Part shown: one piece after another, positions 46,800-59,852 of the stretch
How positions within the stretch are numbered: position 1 is the stretch's first letter
Layout of the letters: every line of letters begins with the position of its first letter
Program-made: the position numbers and the translations under genes
NCBI GenBank assembly: GCA_940337035.1
Contig: OW679203.1
Span: 23,445,495 to 23,509,494 of the forward strand
DNA: 64,000 bases
From: Agriotes lineatus
Taxonomy: Eukaryota > Arthropoda > Insecta > Coleoptera > Elateridae
Direction: 5' to 3'
The notes under the pieces: model-generated
What the model was told of the DNA's origin: nothing
What the model saw: only the letters and a program-made list of their open reading frames with translations
The model's database searches: none

Positions 46800-47959
46800 A
46801 TTAGATAAAGGATTAATTTCCATATTTTACCAATATTAATATTGGAATTAGTAAAATATTCCGTTTTTCATATATGTAAAACAATAAACAGCTAAAATCC
46901 ATTGATTGGTATATCTTTCTATTTGACAACAAGCGGTGTACGCGGTGTAAGTCGCCAAGTGTGATTAAATATGTCACTTTGGCGTTTACCCAAACTTCCG
47001 ATATCGGATACAACATACTAAAAACAATAATATCTCTACTATTTATGAAAGATTCTGCATCTACATTAGCAAAATATGAAAACTTTATACGAATTAGAAG
47101 CGAGAGACGCTGTTCAAAATTTACCCCGTCACTGTCTTTTTATATACGCGTTCAAAGGGTTGGGGGGAACTCATCCTACATCGCGCAGTTATAGTTCAGG
47201 TGTGGAATTTCAATGTAGCTCCTGTTCGGATACTTGAATGAACTTCGAACTCTGAGGATATGTATCGTTCCATCGACAATCGGCCCCAACGCAGCCGTGG
47301 GATGACTTCTCGTTGCCAGCGTGTAGATCAATGCCGACTGCTGGTAGACAATTATTAAGCTGCCAATTGTTGTCTTCGCACGAGCCTCCCGCTGTCCGCA
47401 AATTCTTGCTCAACCCCTAGGTGCTCGACTTGCCTTGATTATTACATCTTGCCGTCTTAGTTATTGCAACTAGCAAAGTTGAACTGTTACCACAACGCCA
47501 GTCATACCTCAAATCTGAGCACACTTTTCCCTGGCTGAGGGATGGTCTCCCGGTGGGACCAAAAATTACTAGAATTTGTTCTCGTGTACTTACTGGGCAC
47601 ATTCGATAAACAAACACCCATATAGTGTTACTATGTCTATTGTCTTCTGATTATTTAAGTATTGGTATCATAATTGTAGCAGTCGTTTGGATTGAGTTGT
47701 TACTGTAGGCTTGGTTTAGATCTTCCGAAATTTTTACCTTCCTTTGATTCCCATAAGTATCAGTATCTTCGCCATTATTTGGCTATACCCCGCAGCCCTC
47801 CTTACATTCATCTGCATTAAGGCCAGTACAAATTCCTCTTCCATTACTTCTGTTTCAATAATACAGTCAATAAATTATTCTTCGTTACTTCCTACCCTGT
47901 TCTACACTCGTGTACTTGCGTATGCACTTGTAGATACATAGGGCCTGCTCACCCAGTTA
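46800..47959. other. No recognised gene; GC-balanced tract 47.15-47.6 kb
   Basis: 47150-47600 is less AT-rich, and on the minus strand has adjoining short frames (67 and 66 codons) without a known domain. On that strand TTTTTGGTCCCACCGGGAG (about 47550) resembles the sort of sequence seen near retroelement leaders, but the evidence is thin. Confidence 0.35.
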
Positions 47960-48154
47960 CTAATTAGACGAAAATTCTTGTCGTTTTCCCCTACTTTTTG
48001 TTACATTTAGCCATCCCTTTGTGTTCTTACCTACTAGGTCATTTAAGTCTCCCAGAATTACGACTTGCCCATGATGACCTTGCATTACCTCTTTTAGTGT
48101 ATCAAGAAAACATGCTTTTCTTCTGCTTTTGCATCTTGTTACTGGGTAAAGCAA
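47960..48154 (-). pseudogene. RTE-like endonuclease fragment 2
   Basis: A 64-codon minus-strand frame reads CKSRRKACFLDTLKEV, then GQVVILGDLNDLVGKNTKGW and GKRQEF. The ILGDLNxxVGxxxxGW wording matches the GDFNA.vG catalytic block of RTE-type (and related) non-LTR endonucleases, with the family's Ala after Asn changed to Asp here. No continuation into an RT is recognisable on either side. A short fossil. Confidence 0.5.
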
Positions 48155-51100
48155 TAATTAAATTACTAAACAAACATGGCTATGCGCTTGCGCGCTAGTA
48201 ATTTACTGACAGCTGTAATTACGACATTAATTAAGGAACAGATACTAGCACTCCTCTAAACAATCATTAAACCACGAGAAACAATCCTACAACAGCAAAT
48301 TGATACGGTTCAGTTACAGTCAGAAGAGAGGGTCGTTTGATTAAATATGTGAATGTCCACTAGCTCAAAATTAGAAATGCCAATTTAGGTGCCAAGGTAA
48401 CAAACAACCCGTAACTGAGGATTACTCGGTTTTTGATGCACTGATAAGAGCAACGTGAAACAACAAGCTTTATCGAGAGACCCTTTCTGCAAGTTGACTT
48501 ACAGATAAATGAAAGAAAAACAGTAAAATTATGTAACTGAATCTATTAACCACATACAGAATGCAACAAAATCAACGCTCCCACACAACAAAATTCAAAG
48601 TTATCAGCACCCTAAGTGACGTTAATGTATACAGTCTAACTCAGTTTTCTACACCAGCAAGCGCGCGCTTAGGTATTCGACAATCTTACATTCAGAAAGT
48701 AGTTCCTTAATTCAATTATATTAAAGCATTATAGCGCAAATCTCCATGAGTTTGAAACATTTGCTATTCTACTAGACGGAAGACGTCCGTTATCTGCTTT
48801 TTGTACCAAGCACCTGAAGGCCAAAAGTTTCCTTTCGAGGGCGGTTAGCTGCTAGTAGTTACTTGAGAAATCCGGATGAATGTTGACGCAGATGTATTCA
48901 CCAACTCCATATGCACAGAATTCAAAGGGGGTTGGGGTCGAGAGTAGTTAAGAATCCACTTAGTGGCCTGGAGTTAACTCCTAAGCCGCAGCTCCCCCCA
49001 CACCCTTAGCGTGAAACAGGAAATTAATCCACCAAGGTGGTCGTAGAGACAAGATGTTCCACGATGTTGTTTTATTACAAATTTAAATTATCATAGACAT
49101 CTTCATTAGGTTAATATGCAGCAAAGCTGCTGCTGCCAATTTCTTCAGGTTTCTATATTCTTGTTCACCTAGTATGTAGTGCAAACTCTGCCTTTTGCTC
49201 TATCAGGTCCTTTTCCATCCTGCTCAAGCTCTTTATGTTCCACGTCCCATTTTATGTACACCTCTTTGTATTCTCCTTACACATAAACAATTTCATTACC
49301 TATATCGTCATTGCCTTCTCAGTGCTTTTTTCATGTATCGATTTCTTGCTACTCTCACAACCTTATGCAGAACTGGACTTTAGTTATTCATTATGGTATT
49401 TTGGTAGGCGACGTTTTCCTCTTTTTCCTCCCATTTCCGCAACTGTTTTGAACCTAGCATAGAAATTTTCTCTCATCTACGGCTAATAACTTTCATAAGA
49501 GATTTTGTATCTCCTGAGAGCTTTTTCTTCTGTATAATTTCTCTTTTCTATGTTTTGAAATTTCAATTTTGCGATTCCAATGTCTTTATTCTTTCTTTCC
49601 TTAATAATGTAACTATTCTCCACTCCTATGGTAATTATAAGTTTGTCTATTCATTTAGCTTAACTTGTTTAATGGCCACTCTTATATACTTTATTACCAT
49701 ATTATTTTTTGAATGTTTCTTTTATAACGAATTTTTAAGAACAGTTATTCTTGTACCAAATATTGCAACCTACCTTAAAAAGCTCACATAATTCCGACTA
49801 GCTCAATCCTCGGCTGCCATACGGGTATGACAAATGTGGGATTTTTGTTTACTTCACTTTTGCATAAGGAATTTAGGTTCACTAAGAAAGAAGTATTGGG
49901 AGCCTACAACTTTATTAAGTTGTTACTTTTCTCTATAATATTTATATATACATCCAATCATGTACTTTAGGGGTTATGTTAATTGATTAATTATGAGTTT
50001 AATATAATAAAGGTTTATCTACTATGGCAGTTTATAAATGACACTTTATACTGAAATATTGAATTAGAGTTCATATAAATTTGATTTAAATTGTTTCACT
50101 AATCATGAGCTTTATAGAAAGGTTTTCTTTCTTTTTCTGAAATTCTGCACATTCATATAAGTTAAAGAGCTCTCTATACCCTCTTAATCTATTTCTGTTC
50201 GCAATGATGGCTGTTAAATGATTTATCGGATAACACAATTCACATTTCTAAAGTATAAGAAATGCCCATTATTTGACACACACCTATGTTATAACGTTAA
50301 ACCCTAATTGACATTTACCAAATATGAACTGTGGCTACCAACTTGGTTCCCTTTTAGAATTGCTACTGAAAAGGTAATAAAAGTTTCTTATTGCATTCTT
50401 ATGAAGTTATTGACGGTATATTAAATTTAATAGGTACATTTAAAGTTGTAACTTTGACATATTTTTGGTTATGACTGAACTGTATAATTTCATACAATTT
50501 TCCTGCGGTTTAGACTGATCTAACTCAAAAAAGCCGATCCTATGCATCCAGGAACTGTTGCCTTGCCCATCGAGTTGAACTTTCGTTTAACAGGAAACAA
50601 TATTATCGCCAGACTTATGAAGCGTTTTTTTGTGGTAAGGTATTCTTAATGAGGTTTAGTGCTGGTCTAACATTATCATCTATTCCAATTAGGCACTCCA
50701 AAAGGCTTCGTCAAGACTCCGGGCAACCTTATTCAACCGAATCATAGTGTTCCGTGCTCAAAGACAACAAAAAATTGTAGGGGAAGCAAACGGCTAAGCC
50801 AAAGACACTTCTATTAGGATATAGACTGATCAGGTTTTGTTACAATTCATATTTATTGTATTTTAGTAGCTCTGACTCTGGAATGCTACATTCTTCACTC
50901 CAACTATTTCTTTAATATTTTCTATCTTCTATGTATTCCATTAAGTTCCTCTTTCAGCGCTCGTGTTTCATTTGTGAGCACTTTTTTACTTCGAAAAAGA
51001 CACGTTGGTCGGTTTCTTTTTTTTGATTTCTTGTTTTCCGTTCACTGCCCCGATCTTTGTACGTGTTGGGGCAGCAATGGCTTTGGGCCCTAAAATTTCT

Positions 51101-52795
51101 AAGTTCTTTACTAATTCCCGTTTGAGTTGCTCCTGCACACATCAAGTTCTCTGCTGACAACGTCGTTAACCACTGTTATCACGCTTCACAATAATTGTGT
51201 CTCATTAAATATTGAAGCACTTCTCTGGACTAAGGTAAAATGACAAACAAACTATTAAACGGTTTCAGCTATTCCTAATAATAACTTTAAAGATTTTTTA
51301 GTAAGAGGAGGTTGTATAAAGGCATCTCAATTTGATGGAGGGAGCCTTACCGCTATATATTTTACCAAACGTGTTTTGAAATTAATACACAAATAATATG
51401 CAGACATATATTAGTACGATACTCAATATGACAAGTGCGTGTTGCCGGTACATAACCTTAACTGTATTATTCCCAGTTACGTGTTGCTGTGACTAGAAAA
51501 AGGGCAAGTGAGCAGTCCACAATAAAGGATACTATCGTACGCAACAATGCGATGACATGGCGGCAAGGCTTTCTAGCTTCTTCGCCGAAGTATTATGTTC
51601 GCGGACTGACGACGACAAAGGCGGCATTGGGATGAATTATGACCTGGGAACTGCGATGCTGCGATGGTGCCTGGGATAGTTTACGGTCTGCTTCTCGAGT
51701 TGCAAAGTTCCATAGCAGGCAAGTAAAAGAATTATTGTTTCCCGCAAATTGAGAAGTTTCACGGCTCTCAGTATTGCCAACTGCAGAACCGAACAGCTAG
51801 CGGAAGCAGCTGGCCACATCGGGAAATAATTGAAAACACTGAAGTTGTTTCATTATTGTGATCCTTCTAGATTAGACCCAGTTTCATGCAGACACCTAGG
51901 GCCCAGTTCTGCAAGAGTATAATTTCATGTATGTACTCACATGCCATTTATATGTCGTTCACGATTTATAAGAGAGAAATAGTAAGGTGGAAGATAAATT
52001 AAACTTCTCGAACAGGGGAAAGTTTATATTTAGTTTTGAGTTGTTCACTCAATGTCGTTTTACAATTACATTAATATGAGATATTTAGAACTGTATAAAA
52101 CTTTCATCAAATAGAGACAGTATTTTTTATCTCTAAGGTGGACAATGTAAATGCACATATGAAAATGGTAATTTAGAATAAAACTTTCAGCAAAGTTAGA
52201 AGAGTTTTTTCGTCGTAATGAAAGGTACATAAAAAATGTACCTAATTATTATGAGAAATTAATGAGCTGTTAGAGACGGAACAAACCACACTTACTACGA
52301 ACCCCGGGGAAACGGAAATACATATTACGGAAATAATCGAAGCAGCAGATTAAACAACAACCGAATATAATACCACATTCTCTAAATAAACATTTTGCGA
52401 ATGTTAGAACTGGCAGCCAGTTGTCGGGTGGTAAACTAAAATTGGTACTAAATCTGATAAAGAATCAAGAAACACTAGAAGAAAGGAAAATAAAAGATTG
52501 AAGGTTTAAGAGAAGAAAGTACGAAACTGTATACTAATAGATTATGGAAAAAATAGCAAATGGCAAGGCATGAAACAAAGGAGAAACAAGCGTGCACCGA
52601 TAGCCTAGTAATGGCGAGGAGGGTGTTGCTGTAGGTTTGCTAGCAGCACGTCAGAATGGGTTGTACCATAAAGATACCTAACAAACCCCCGACAAATTGT
52701 GACACGCCACCTGGACAAGCCTGCAGATGTTGCTAGAAGCCTTTCAACAGGATAGGATTTTATAATCAGCGCCGGCAAATTTAGTTGGCTCAAGC
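48155..52795. other. AT-rich DNA, no recognised gene
   Basis: All frames are under 80 codons and none resembles a family I know. No repeat partner in the window noticed. 49130-49480 is pyrimidine-rich on the plus strand. Confidence 0.45.
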
Positions 52796-53135
52796 AACGA
52801 TTTACAGATGCTAAGTTAAAGACGAAAGTGCAATACATTTCGCAAAATTTGCTCTGCCTTAAAACAGGCGAAAGTACGTAGAAAGCATCTTAGTTAAATG
52901 CAGCAAGCAATTGTAGTATCGTATCGTGGCGCAATTTGTGACGTAATTTGGTGGCTTCAAAATCGGCCTGAAATGCGCAGAAGGTGCTTTAAATAAACAC
53001 AGCAAGAACAGTTGTACAATGTAAATTCGATAGAATTTGCCAATGCCCGGGTGGTAAATGCTTACGACATGCAACACTTAAATTGGATAACCCCAGCATA
53101 TACTAACCTAGCTGCATACAACAGGTAGCAGACAA
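52796..53135 (+). repeat. Diverged dispersed repeat X, copy 1
   Basis: Shares ordered landmarks with 53905-54185: TTAAATGCAGCA.., TAATTTGGTGGCTTCAAA, TTTAAATAA.C.CAGCAA, AATTTGCCAATGCCCGG, GGTAAATGCTTACGAC, and GCATACAACAGGTAGCAGA. No coding capacity; class unknown. Confidence 0.7.
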
Positions 53136-53904
53136 AAACAGCTTGAGGTTTGGATGCAGAAGTAGGTAGGTCTTACTGAGGTCGGTACGTACTTCCAACG
53201 ATAAATCCCAGATCAAATCCCAGTTAGCCCAATGGAATACAAGTTCTCAAATGTGTGTACTTTATATGCTCGTTGTTGTATTCGATGGAAGCCGAAGAGC
53301 CAAACAAATTGGCCATTACTACGCAGCACATCCACATACTCAGAATAGCCAAATGCTCAGAAACACAGACCCACCCAGACCCACACTATCAACCACGGAA
53401 GGCCTGTCACAGGCGCATGGAAGGTTATTAGGTAAAGAAAAATAAAGGGCAATCTTGCTTTCGGAAACGTTGCTGAATTGCGAAAATTTGAAGGTTTGCG
53501 AATATATAAGGAATGCAAACAATACCTACATAGGAGTAATAATATAAAAATCTCGGATAGTCACCAGAAATATGGAGAAAGACTTACTCGGAGCAAACAA
53601 AAAAAAACAAAGGTATAGAAAATGGTCCACAATAGAAAAACAGAAGTGAATGAATTACACTACTATGATAGAGTGAGGGACAACCGGAGAGTGATAACAG
53701 CAAACCATCACATTGTTAGTTAACCGTAGCAATAAAAATTACAGCAGAAATCGTGTGTCTTGCGTGCATGTCTGCCTGCCTGATCGGACTCACGTGGTCA
53801 TCGTAATATTGGTAACAACGCATTTACATTGCCTAGTTAAGGCGTTAAGCCACTCCTCAAAATAAATTAATTATTTATCGTGGTAATATCAAAGCAGCTG
53901 CGAG
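53136..53904. other. Spacer between repeat X copies
   Basis: No gene recognised; the 64-codon frame at 53251 has no domain. Confidence 0.45.
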
Positions 53905-54185
53905 AGTAAATGCTAAGGTGAAGACGAATCCACTTTGATGAACTTAAAACAGTGCGAAAAATGCATCTTTATTAAATACAGCAGGAAGAAGTAATATCGT
54001 AATTTGGTAGCTTCAAAGTCAGCTTGAAGAGTTTTAAATAAGCGCAGCAACAAAAGATATAAAATGGTTTTCCTGATTTCAATAAAATTTGCCAATGTCC
54101 AGGCGGCAAATGCTTATGACTTGCAACACCAGCATACGATAACACAACTGCATGCAACAGGTAGCAGATGAAACCAGTTTCGAAT
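53905..54185 (+). repeat. Diverged dispersed repeat X, copy 2
   Basis: Same landmarks and orientation as copy 1 (TAATTTGGTAGCTTCAAA, AATTTGCCAATGTCCAGG, GGCAAATGCTTATGAC, GCATGCAACAGGTAGCAGA), with indels. Perhaps 75-80% identical by eye. Confidence 0.7.
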
Positions 54186-54602
54186 TTGCATGCATACGTC
54201 GGTGGAAATGTATAAACAATTTCCAATGCTTTGATTGTCTTTAGAAACCGCCAAACAAAAGACCTGAAAAGAACGGTGACAAAACTACTCAAAACATCAA
54301 AAACAGTTGGGTTGAAGATGAAAGGTTACGAGGCCAGTAAACCTTCAGATCACCATAGACAACCAGACGCAGGAAACACTGCACGAATAGATCTATTTGG
54401 AAACAATATTAAAAAAATCAGAGGATAAACTTTACAATGTTGGGCTATCTTTGGAACATTGAGAAACCTCCAAATACGTATAAATCCACAGTAGAAGCTA
54501 TACACGTCATGAAAAGTGCCGCATTGGTCAAGATGAGTATGACCTAACTAACAATATAGTAGCTACGAGTAGTAGTGGAGAGAGCTATGTGGGGCAGTAA
54601 CC
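54186..54602. other. No recognised gene
   Basis: Short frames only. Confidence 0.45.
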
Positions 54603-55288
54603 AAAAAAATCTGGTGTGATACACTCACACAACTTCCTTTTACAGTGTTCTTATAATTAGTCAAAAATTTCATTTTTAATTTTTAACCATTTGTCAAAAA
54701 TTTTCAAAAATTACGAATTCTACAAAAACGGTACAAAATAGAGCGTTAGTTGAAGAGACAAATTTTCTCTAGAATTTTAAGGTGAATTCAAAAATGTAAT
54801 AATATACCGGGTGTTTTATTTAAAATAGGAGTTAATAAAAAAATAGAAAAAAAACAAAAGAAACCCACTTTAGAAGTATTCAACTGGAAAATCACCTACT
54901 TCACATCAATACACATTAAAAATGTAGTAAAAATGTAAAGTTTAAAAAAAATCGTTAGAGCCGTTTTTGAAAAAATCGAAAAAAACTGAAAAATTACAAG
55001 AGTAAACAGCTACTTCCGGTTATGCGATTTTCTTCAAAAGCTTGCTGTCTCATCTATATAGTACACAAAACTTATATATGAAGTTTCAACGCCATACCTC
55101 TTTTAGTTTTTGAGATATTCTGTTCACAGACAGACAGACAGACAGACACACACACAGACAGACAGACAGACCAATAAAAAAAATATATTTTTTGGGTTCA
55201 GGGGACTCTAAAACGTGAAGATCTGTTAAAAACTCAATTTCGAATTTTTGGGGTGAATCCAATACTTCCTTTATTGTAAAAGGAAGTA
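54603..55288 (-). repeat. Hairpin repeat family, subtype 2, copy G
   Basis: Uninterrupted copy on the minus strand. Terminal hairpin 55263-55288 has a perfect 10-base stem (TACTTCCTTT/AAAGGAAGTA, loop ATTGTA). A (CAGA)n tract is at about 55130-55170, and the 3' end reads AAAGGAAGTTGTGTGAGTG then TATCACACCAGATTTTTTT at the low-coordinate end. It lacks the SINE fragment of copies E and F, which defines that insertion. Confidence 0.8.
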
Positions 55289-58200
55289 AAAACAGAATTC
55301 CAAATGAACCTTTATGAAGAAACTCCCGGTTAACAAATGTGGTGGAAAGCATTGTTGCAATGAAATTGAGATGGGTGGGTTAGATAGAAAAGACCAAAAC
55401 AGCTGGACCAACAAAATTACATAAATCGACTACAGACCAGAAAATGTGAGAGTATAGCCTTTGAGCTGGTACAATGACATTCGAAAGATTCATGGAAGAG
55501 ATTAGCTGTTATGGAAGACTAGAGATAGATTGACGTGGACAAAGATTTAACAACGAAGGAAACTTTGTGCGATTAATTCAGGCGTTTGCCACGAAATAGT
55601 GTCGAGTTGACAGTGTGTCAACAACTCTCTGCGCTTGGTTTGCTGTGACATAATGCTGGACACGGTGCCAGGCAAAGTTTGCAGTCCTTTTGGAGACCTG
55701 CAGGCAAGGAGAAGCGGTAAAATAACAGGTCGAAGTCCTGCAGACAATGCGCGGTATTCTAAGTAGCGTCGCTAAAAGTCTAGATATTCCAGGTATTGCG
55801 CAATCGGCATTCGGCAATCACCCCTCCAGGTGGGCAGAAGTGCGCACGCGCAATACTTTTTAGTGTTCATTTGCTACACGGGGAATTTCTGTACACAAAA
55901 GAATATATATAAGAATTAAATAATTTACAACACGAAGGTTCAGGAATTGTCTCGTGGTGTAGCAAATTTTTGCCAGTTAGTTCCTGAGCAGGATTAGGGG
56001 GGTTGTCCTAAAGCGCCACTAGTTTGCGACGGCCCAAACCAGAAAACGTACAGGTGTCCGTGTAAGTTCTTAAACCACTTAGCTGTTTCATAAAAACAAT
56101 AAAAAAAAAGAAAATACCAGAGCTTGAATTAACCTAATTGTCTATTTACAGTATGTACTCATACAAACTCTGCACCATATTCAAAGAAGGCAAAACAAAT
56201 CTGTGAAATGATACTTGTTTGCGATTGGGATAGTAAATTTAATTTAGTCTTAAGTATAAAATGTACAAGGTTGTAATTTTTAATAAATTCAAAGTAAAAA
56301 AAAACTATGGTTTTAACTCGCAATTCGCTCGAGTACGAGTATCTCAACTATGAGTATATAGTGACTTAAAAACCAAGTACTGTGATGTCGATAAACGGAA
56401 GTCTTATCAAATCGCTTCAACGACCAATTAATTTTTATAAATCCGAACCCACGCGAATGGTACCATGCTCTTCGGGTATTCTACACTAAACTGTGTTTTT
56501 CAGTGTAAAAAGGAGTTGTCTTTAATGTTTTAGATCCCAGAGATCTTCGCATGGAAAGCATTAATTTTAAAAACTTTGAGAAACGCGTTGAATAATTCTC
56601 GAGTTGAATGCGACAAAAACGCTAACAGGGTAGCCAATCTAGAAAATAGTAAATGCATATAAAGTGAAACTAAACTCTTTCACATAACTAAATGCACAAA
56701 GCGAATATATCGCAGCGACGTCAGGTTTTCTTGAATTTTCTGTACCATCGGCAAGAAATTTCGCTACCATAAACGGCAGGTAGAACGCTTAGAATTTCAT
56801 AGTAACAGCAGTAACGGTAATTTTCGGTTTCGATCAGATGGCTCAACAAGCGATGTGTACACGCAGAAGATACCTGGGTGCACAGATCAGTACCTTCTTG
56901 CTGCATGCTGAGCACAGCGGCGTCGTCAGAACAGCTATACAGGGTGGTGAACTTGGGGATGCCGTCCAAGCGGATGAGCAACCTGATGTGCGACAGGCTT
57001 TTCTCAAATTATCGCACTGGGGAAAAGTTATGTGGTCGAAGTTTCGGAGACAGCCACATGATTTGAGGGACTCAGAACGATGTGGGAATTGGTTCTGCAG
57101 GTTCTTTAGCAAGCGCTATCACAGCGGAAGGGGGAGCACATGCAGAATACGGCACTAAGCGACAAAGGGGTACGAGCAAAAACAAGCACAAAATGGCACA
57201 ATTGAAATCGGTCTTCAAACGGAACGACGAAAACGTACCAAAGCTGGAGGGTGGCCATAAGTAACTGATCTTGCAGAAATAAATTGTTATCCCAGTTAAA
57301 CTAGATTTATTCCAGTAATCTCACACAGGATTCCTTTCAAGTGAGCAACGATTGACATAATAATTCTGGAATTGTAGATCGGCATGAAGCAAAATCCCAG
57401 AGATCATCAGACACATCACCCAGAAAACAAAATCACACCGAAAATCCGAGGTATAAAATGGCCGCTGGAAATCGCGCTCATAATCTATTTTGAAGATTTA
57501 TTATAATCCCCTAAAACTCAACCTTTTTCCAAACATGCCAAAAATAAAAAATGAGTATGCAACCAAATACACACTTAGGAACTGCAGGTCACTCTAAACA
57601 TTTCCTGAACTGCATCTGAATGAAAAATTAGAAGTAACACGTTTCGAACTGAGACTGGGTATATGCGCAGTGGGCTATCAGCACAAATTCGTTGTTGAAA
57701 CAGCTGTCAAAATGACTAAATACTATTGTTTGGTATGCCATCGCGGTGAAGTATGCGCTGTGGATTAGTAACGTGAACAAGTCATAGAAACAGCAGCCGG
57801 CTGGGTGAAATAGTCATATTTAATAATACTAACGCAAGTGCGTTGTACAAACGAATTTATGCGCGCGGATTAACATTATAGTTACAATAAATGCGAAATA
57901 AAGACAGCTGTTCACTTCGTGGATTAGTATTTAAGGTTAGTATTAGTTAGCGTTGTCCGTTATAGGAAAACATAGTGATTTGTTGTTGGTTTACCTTGTA
58001 AACAAATTGGACTGTAATTTTAGTAAATATTTGAAGTTTGGTGCGTAACTGAAAATATTAGAATAGGACAGCTTCTGGTTCATTTCAATATGTGCATCCT
58101 TAAATACGACTAACGGTAAGTAATGGAAGAGGGTTAGCATTGCTATTGAGCTAGCTGGCAATAAAAACTGCAAAAATAATTTATAAAAATATAGGAGCCA

Positions 58201-59197
58201 GAAAAGCCTTACCGCAGGTCGGCCTTCGACAAAGGGGAATTCAAATAATCCCGCTACAATTCAAAATTATAGAAGTATTACTATCGCCTCTTCTATATAA
58301 ATCTGGGTAATCTGGGCATAAGTCTACAAATTCTCCTCCCCTTCATCTAAAACTATAAATATATCTATTGTCGGTAGCTTTATGCCAATCAGGAAATTCT
58401 CTGAGTTATGTAAGTAAAATAATTCGAATGAAAAACATACAATGGATATGGAAGTAGATATTTCACGCTGATCATAGATAAGCAACCAGGAGTGAGGAGC
58501 CGAATCAGCAAATATGAACATGACGCGCCCCAGCATCTGCAAATATAGACACACAGGTTTAAGCACGCCAGGAGCATTTGCTCGGATATCTACGCAAAAC
58601 CGCTAATACAACAAACAAGTATACAAAGCAATTGTCAACCGACAATAACGCAACAATATGGGCAAAACACGGCCGCAGCGCGCATACAGATATTACAACA
58701 TGCCCCGAAATTGCACGTACTTAGGCACAAATTATCAGAGCAGGAACTCCAGAATTCATTTCACTAAAATTGTCGCCGGTCCATTGCGCCCCGGCTTCGC
58801 CTTAAATTAAAGTGGCTCTTATTGTTCGGGATGCAAGGCCGACTTTGCCGGAGTTAGTGGCATAATAGGGCACAAAAGGAAGCCCGCTAAAGCGCAAGGA
58901 AACTCGTGCTTTCCGGTGTTACTATTGCAATTAAAAAGGTTTAATTGTGTGTCAAGATCTGCAGCTCTCCTGCCTTATTGCATAGCTGGACCAAAAGAAA
59001 GTAAATAGAGCAAGCCGGCACATGTAACCGAATGCCTTTCAGACAAAAGGCGCTTCCTTGCTATTTCATTCTTTGTGGGCTAGATAATGAAGTTTTTTCC
59101 GAAAATTATTATAGAAAACGCTTGATCTAGTAGTATAAATGCTAAGAAACGATGTGGTAGTTGAAGTATTATGATAGGCAAGGTTAAGCAATCATAG
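55289..59197. other. No recognised gene
   Basis: Mostly AT-rich. 56830-57250 is more balanced in composition, with overlapping frames on both strands up to 106 codons; none carries a motif I know. 55560-55860 is also GC-balanced without identification. Confidence 0.4.
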
Positions 59198-59852
59198 ATG
59201 ACTAATATTAATATCGAGATGCGTGACATCATACTGCAGCAGGATGGAACTCCCCCTCATTATATCAGGGAGGTGATTAATTATCTTAGCGTCACATTTC
59301 CTTTGTGGATTGAAAGACATGGCATTAGCAATTGGCCTCCGAGGTCTCCCGATCTCTCTCCAAATGACTTTTTTCTATGGGGTCATGTATGTATGTATGC
59401 ATGTATTGCGGTGTAGATGCAAGCACATAACTTGCATCTGACGGTGCAATGCTCGACTTGACCCGGATTCGAGATACAAAGTTGGAGCGCGCCTATTGTG
59501 CTTGCACAACAACCATTATATGAGGTGCGTGTTATTAACCTTGTTACTCTGTCTCTTAGGTCTGAGGTTCTGTGGAAAATTCCGGCCCTCGTGGGATTCG
59601 AACCGAGGACTTGCTTAATGCAAGGAAAGCGCTTAGCCATCTGCGCTGCTCGGCTTTTTCTATGGGGTTATTTGAAGAATAAAATTTTATACAGCAGAAC
59701 CAGCTGAAAACATTGGTACATTAAAAGAGAGATTAATTAATTAATGTCGAAACATACCTGCTAATTTCGTTAATAATTCGATTGCAGAATTTGCAATCGT
59801 TTAGCCTTCTGTTTGGAAGTGCAAGGTGGGCACTTCCAACAGTTATTATAAT
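59198..59852 (+). pseudogene. Mariner-like transposase remnant split by a SINE
   Basis: 59198-59383 encodes ILQQDGTPPHYIREVINYL, FPLWIERHGISNWPPRSPDL, then SPNDFFLWG. These are the second catalytic Asp region (QQDG) and the third acidic residue (SPND) of an IS630/Tc1/mariner-superfamily transposase common in insects; it would cut and join element ends. A SINE interrupts at 59384-59654. After the duplicated target, the reading resumes as LWGYLKNKI, then with a one-base shift AENIGTLKERLIN, CRNIPANFVNN, and after another shift RLAFCLEVQGGHFQQLL with a stop at 59850-59852. The N-terminal half, including the first catalytic Asp, is missing. The C-terminus is of the same type as the deleted copy at 20.3 kb. 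Confidence 0.75.
59384..59654 (-). mobile_element. tRNA-derived SINE, complete, with 14-bp TSD
   Basis: On the minus strand it starts GCCGAGCAGCGCAGATGGCT, with Pol III A box TGGCTAAGCGC (59629-59639) and B box GGTTCGAATCC (59594-59604, perfect consensus). A tRNA-unrelated body follows, then a short CATA/TACA-repeat tail at the low-coordinate end. TTTTTCTATGGGGT is present on both sides (59370-59383 and 59655-59668): a 14-base target-site duplication. The B-box context does not fold into a proper T arm, so it is a SINE head rather than a tRNA gene. Transcription would be by RNA polymerase III from the internal boxes, and mobilisation by a partner LINE. Confidence 0.9.

Noticed and set aside
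46590..46823. Minus-strand frame with a 7-residue repeat
   Set aside because: Produced by the 21-base minisatellite, whose period happens to be a multiple of three; no start context or family.
56838..57158. 106-codon frame in a GC-balanced patch
   Set aside because: No domain recognised; a similar-sized frame lies on the opposite strand, as expected from composition alone.
59571..59654. Intact tRNA gene on the minus strand
   Set aside because: A and B boxes are present but the T arm does not pair, and the segment is the head of a longer unit with its own target-site duplication, so it is a SINE.
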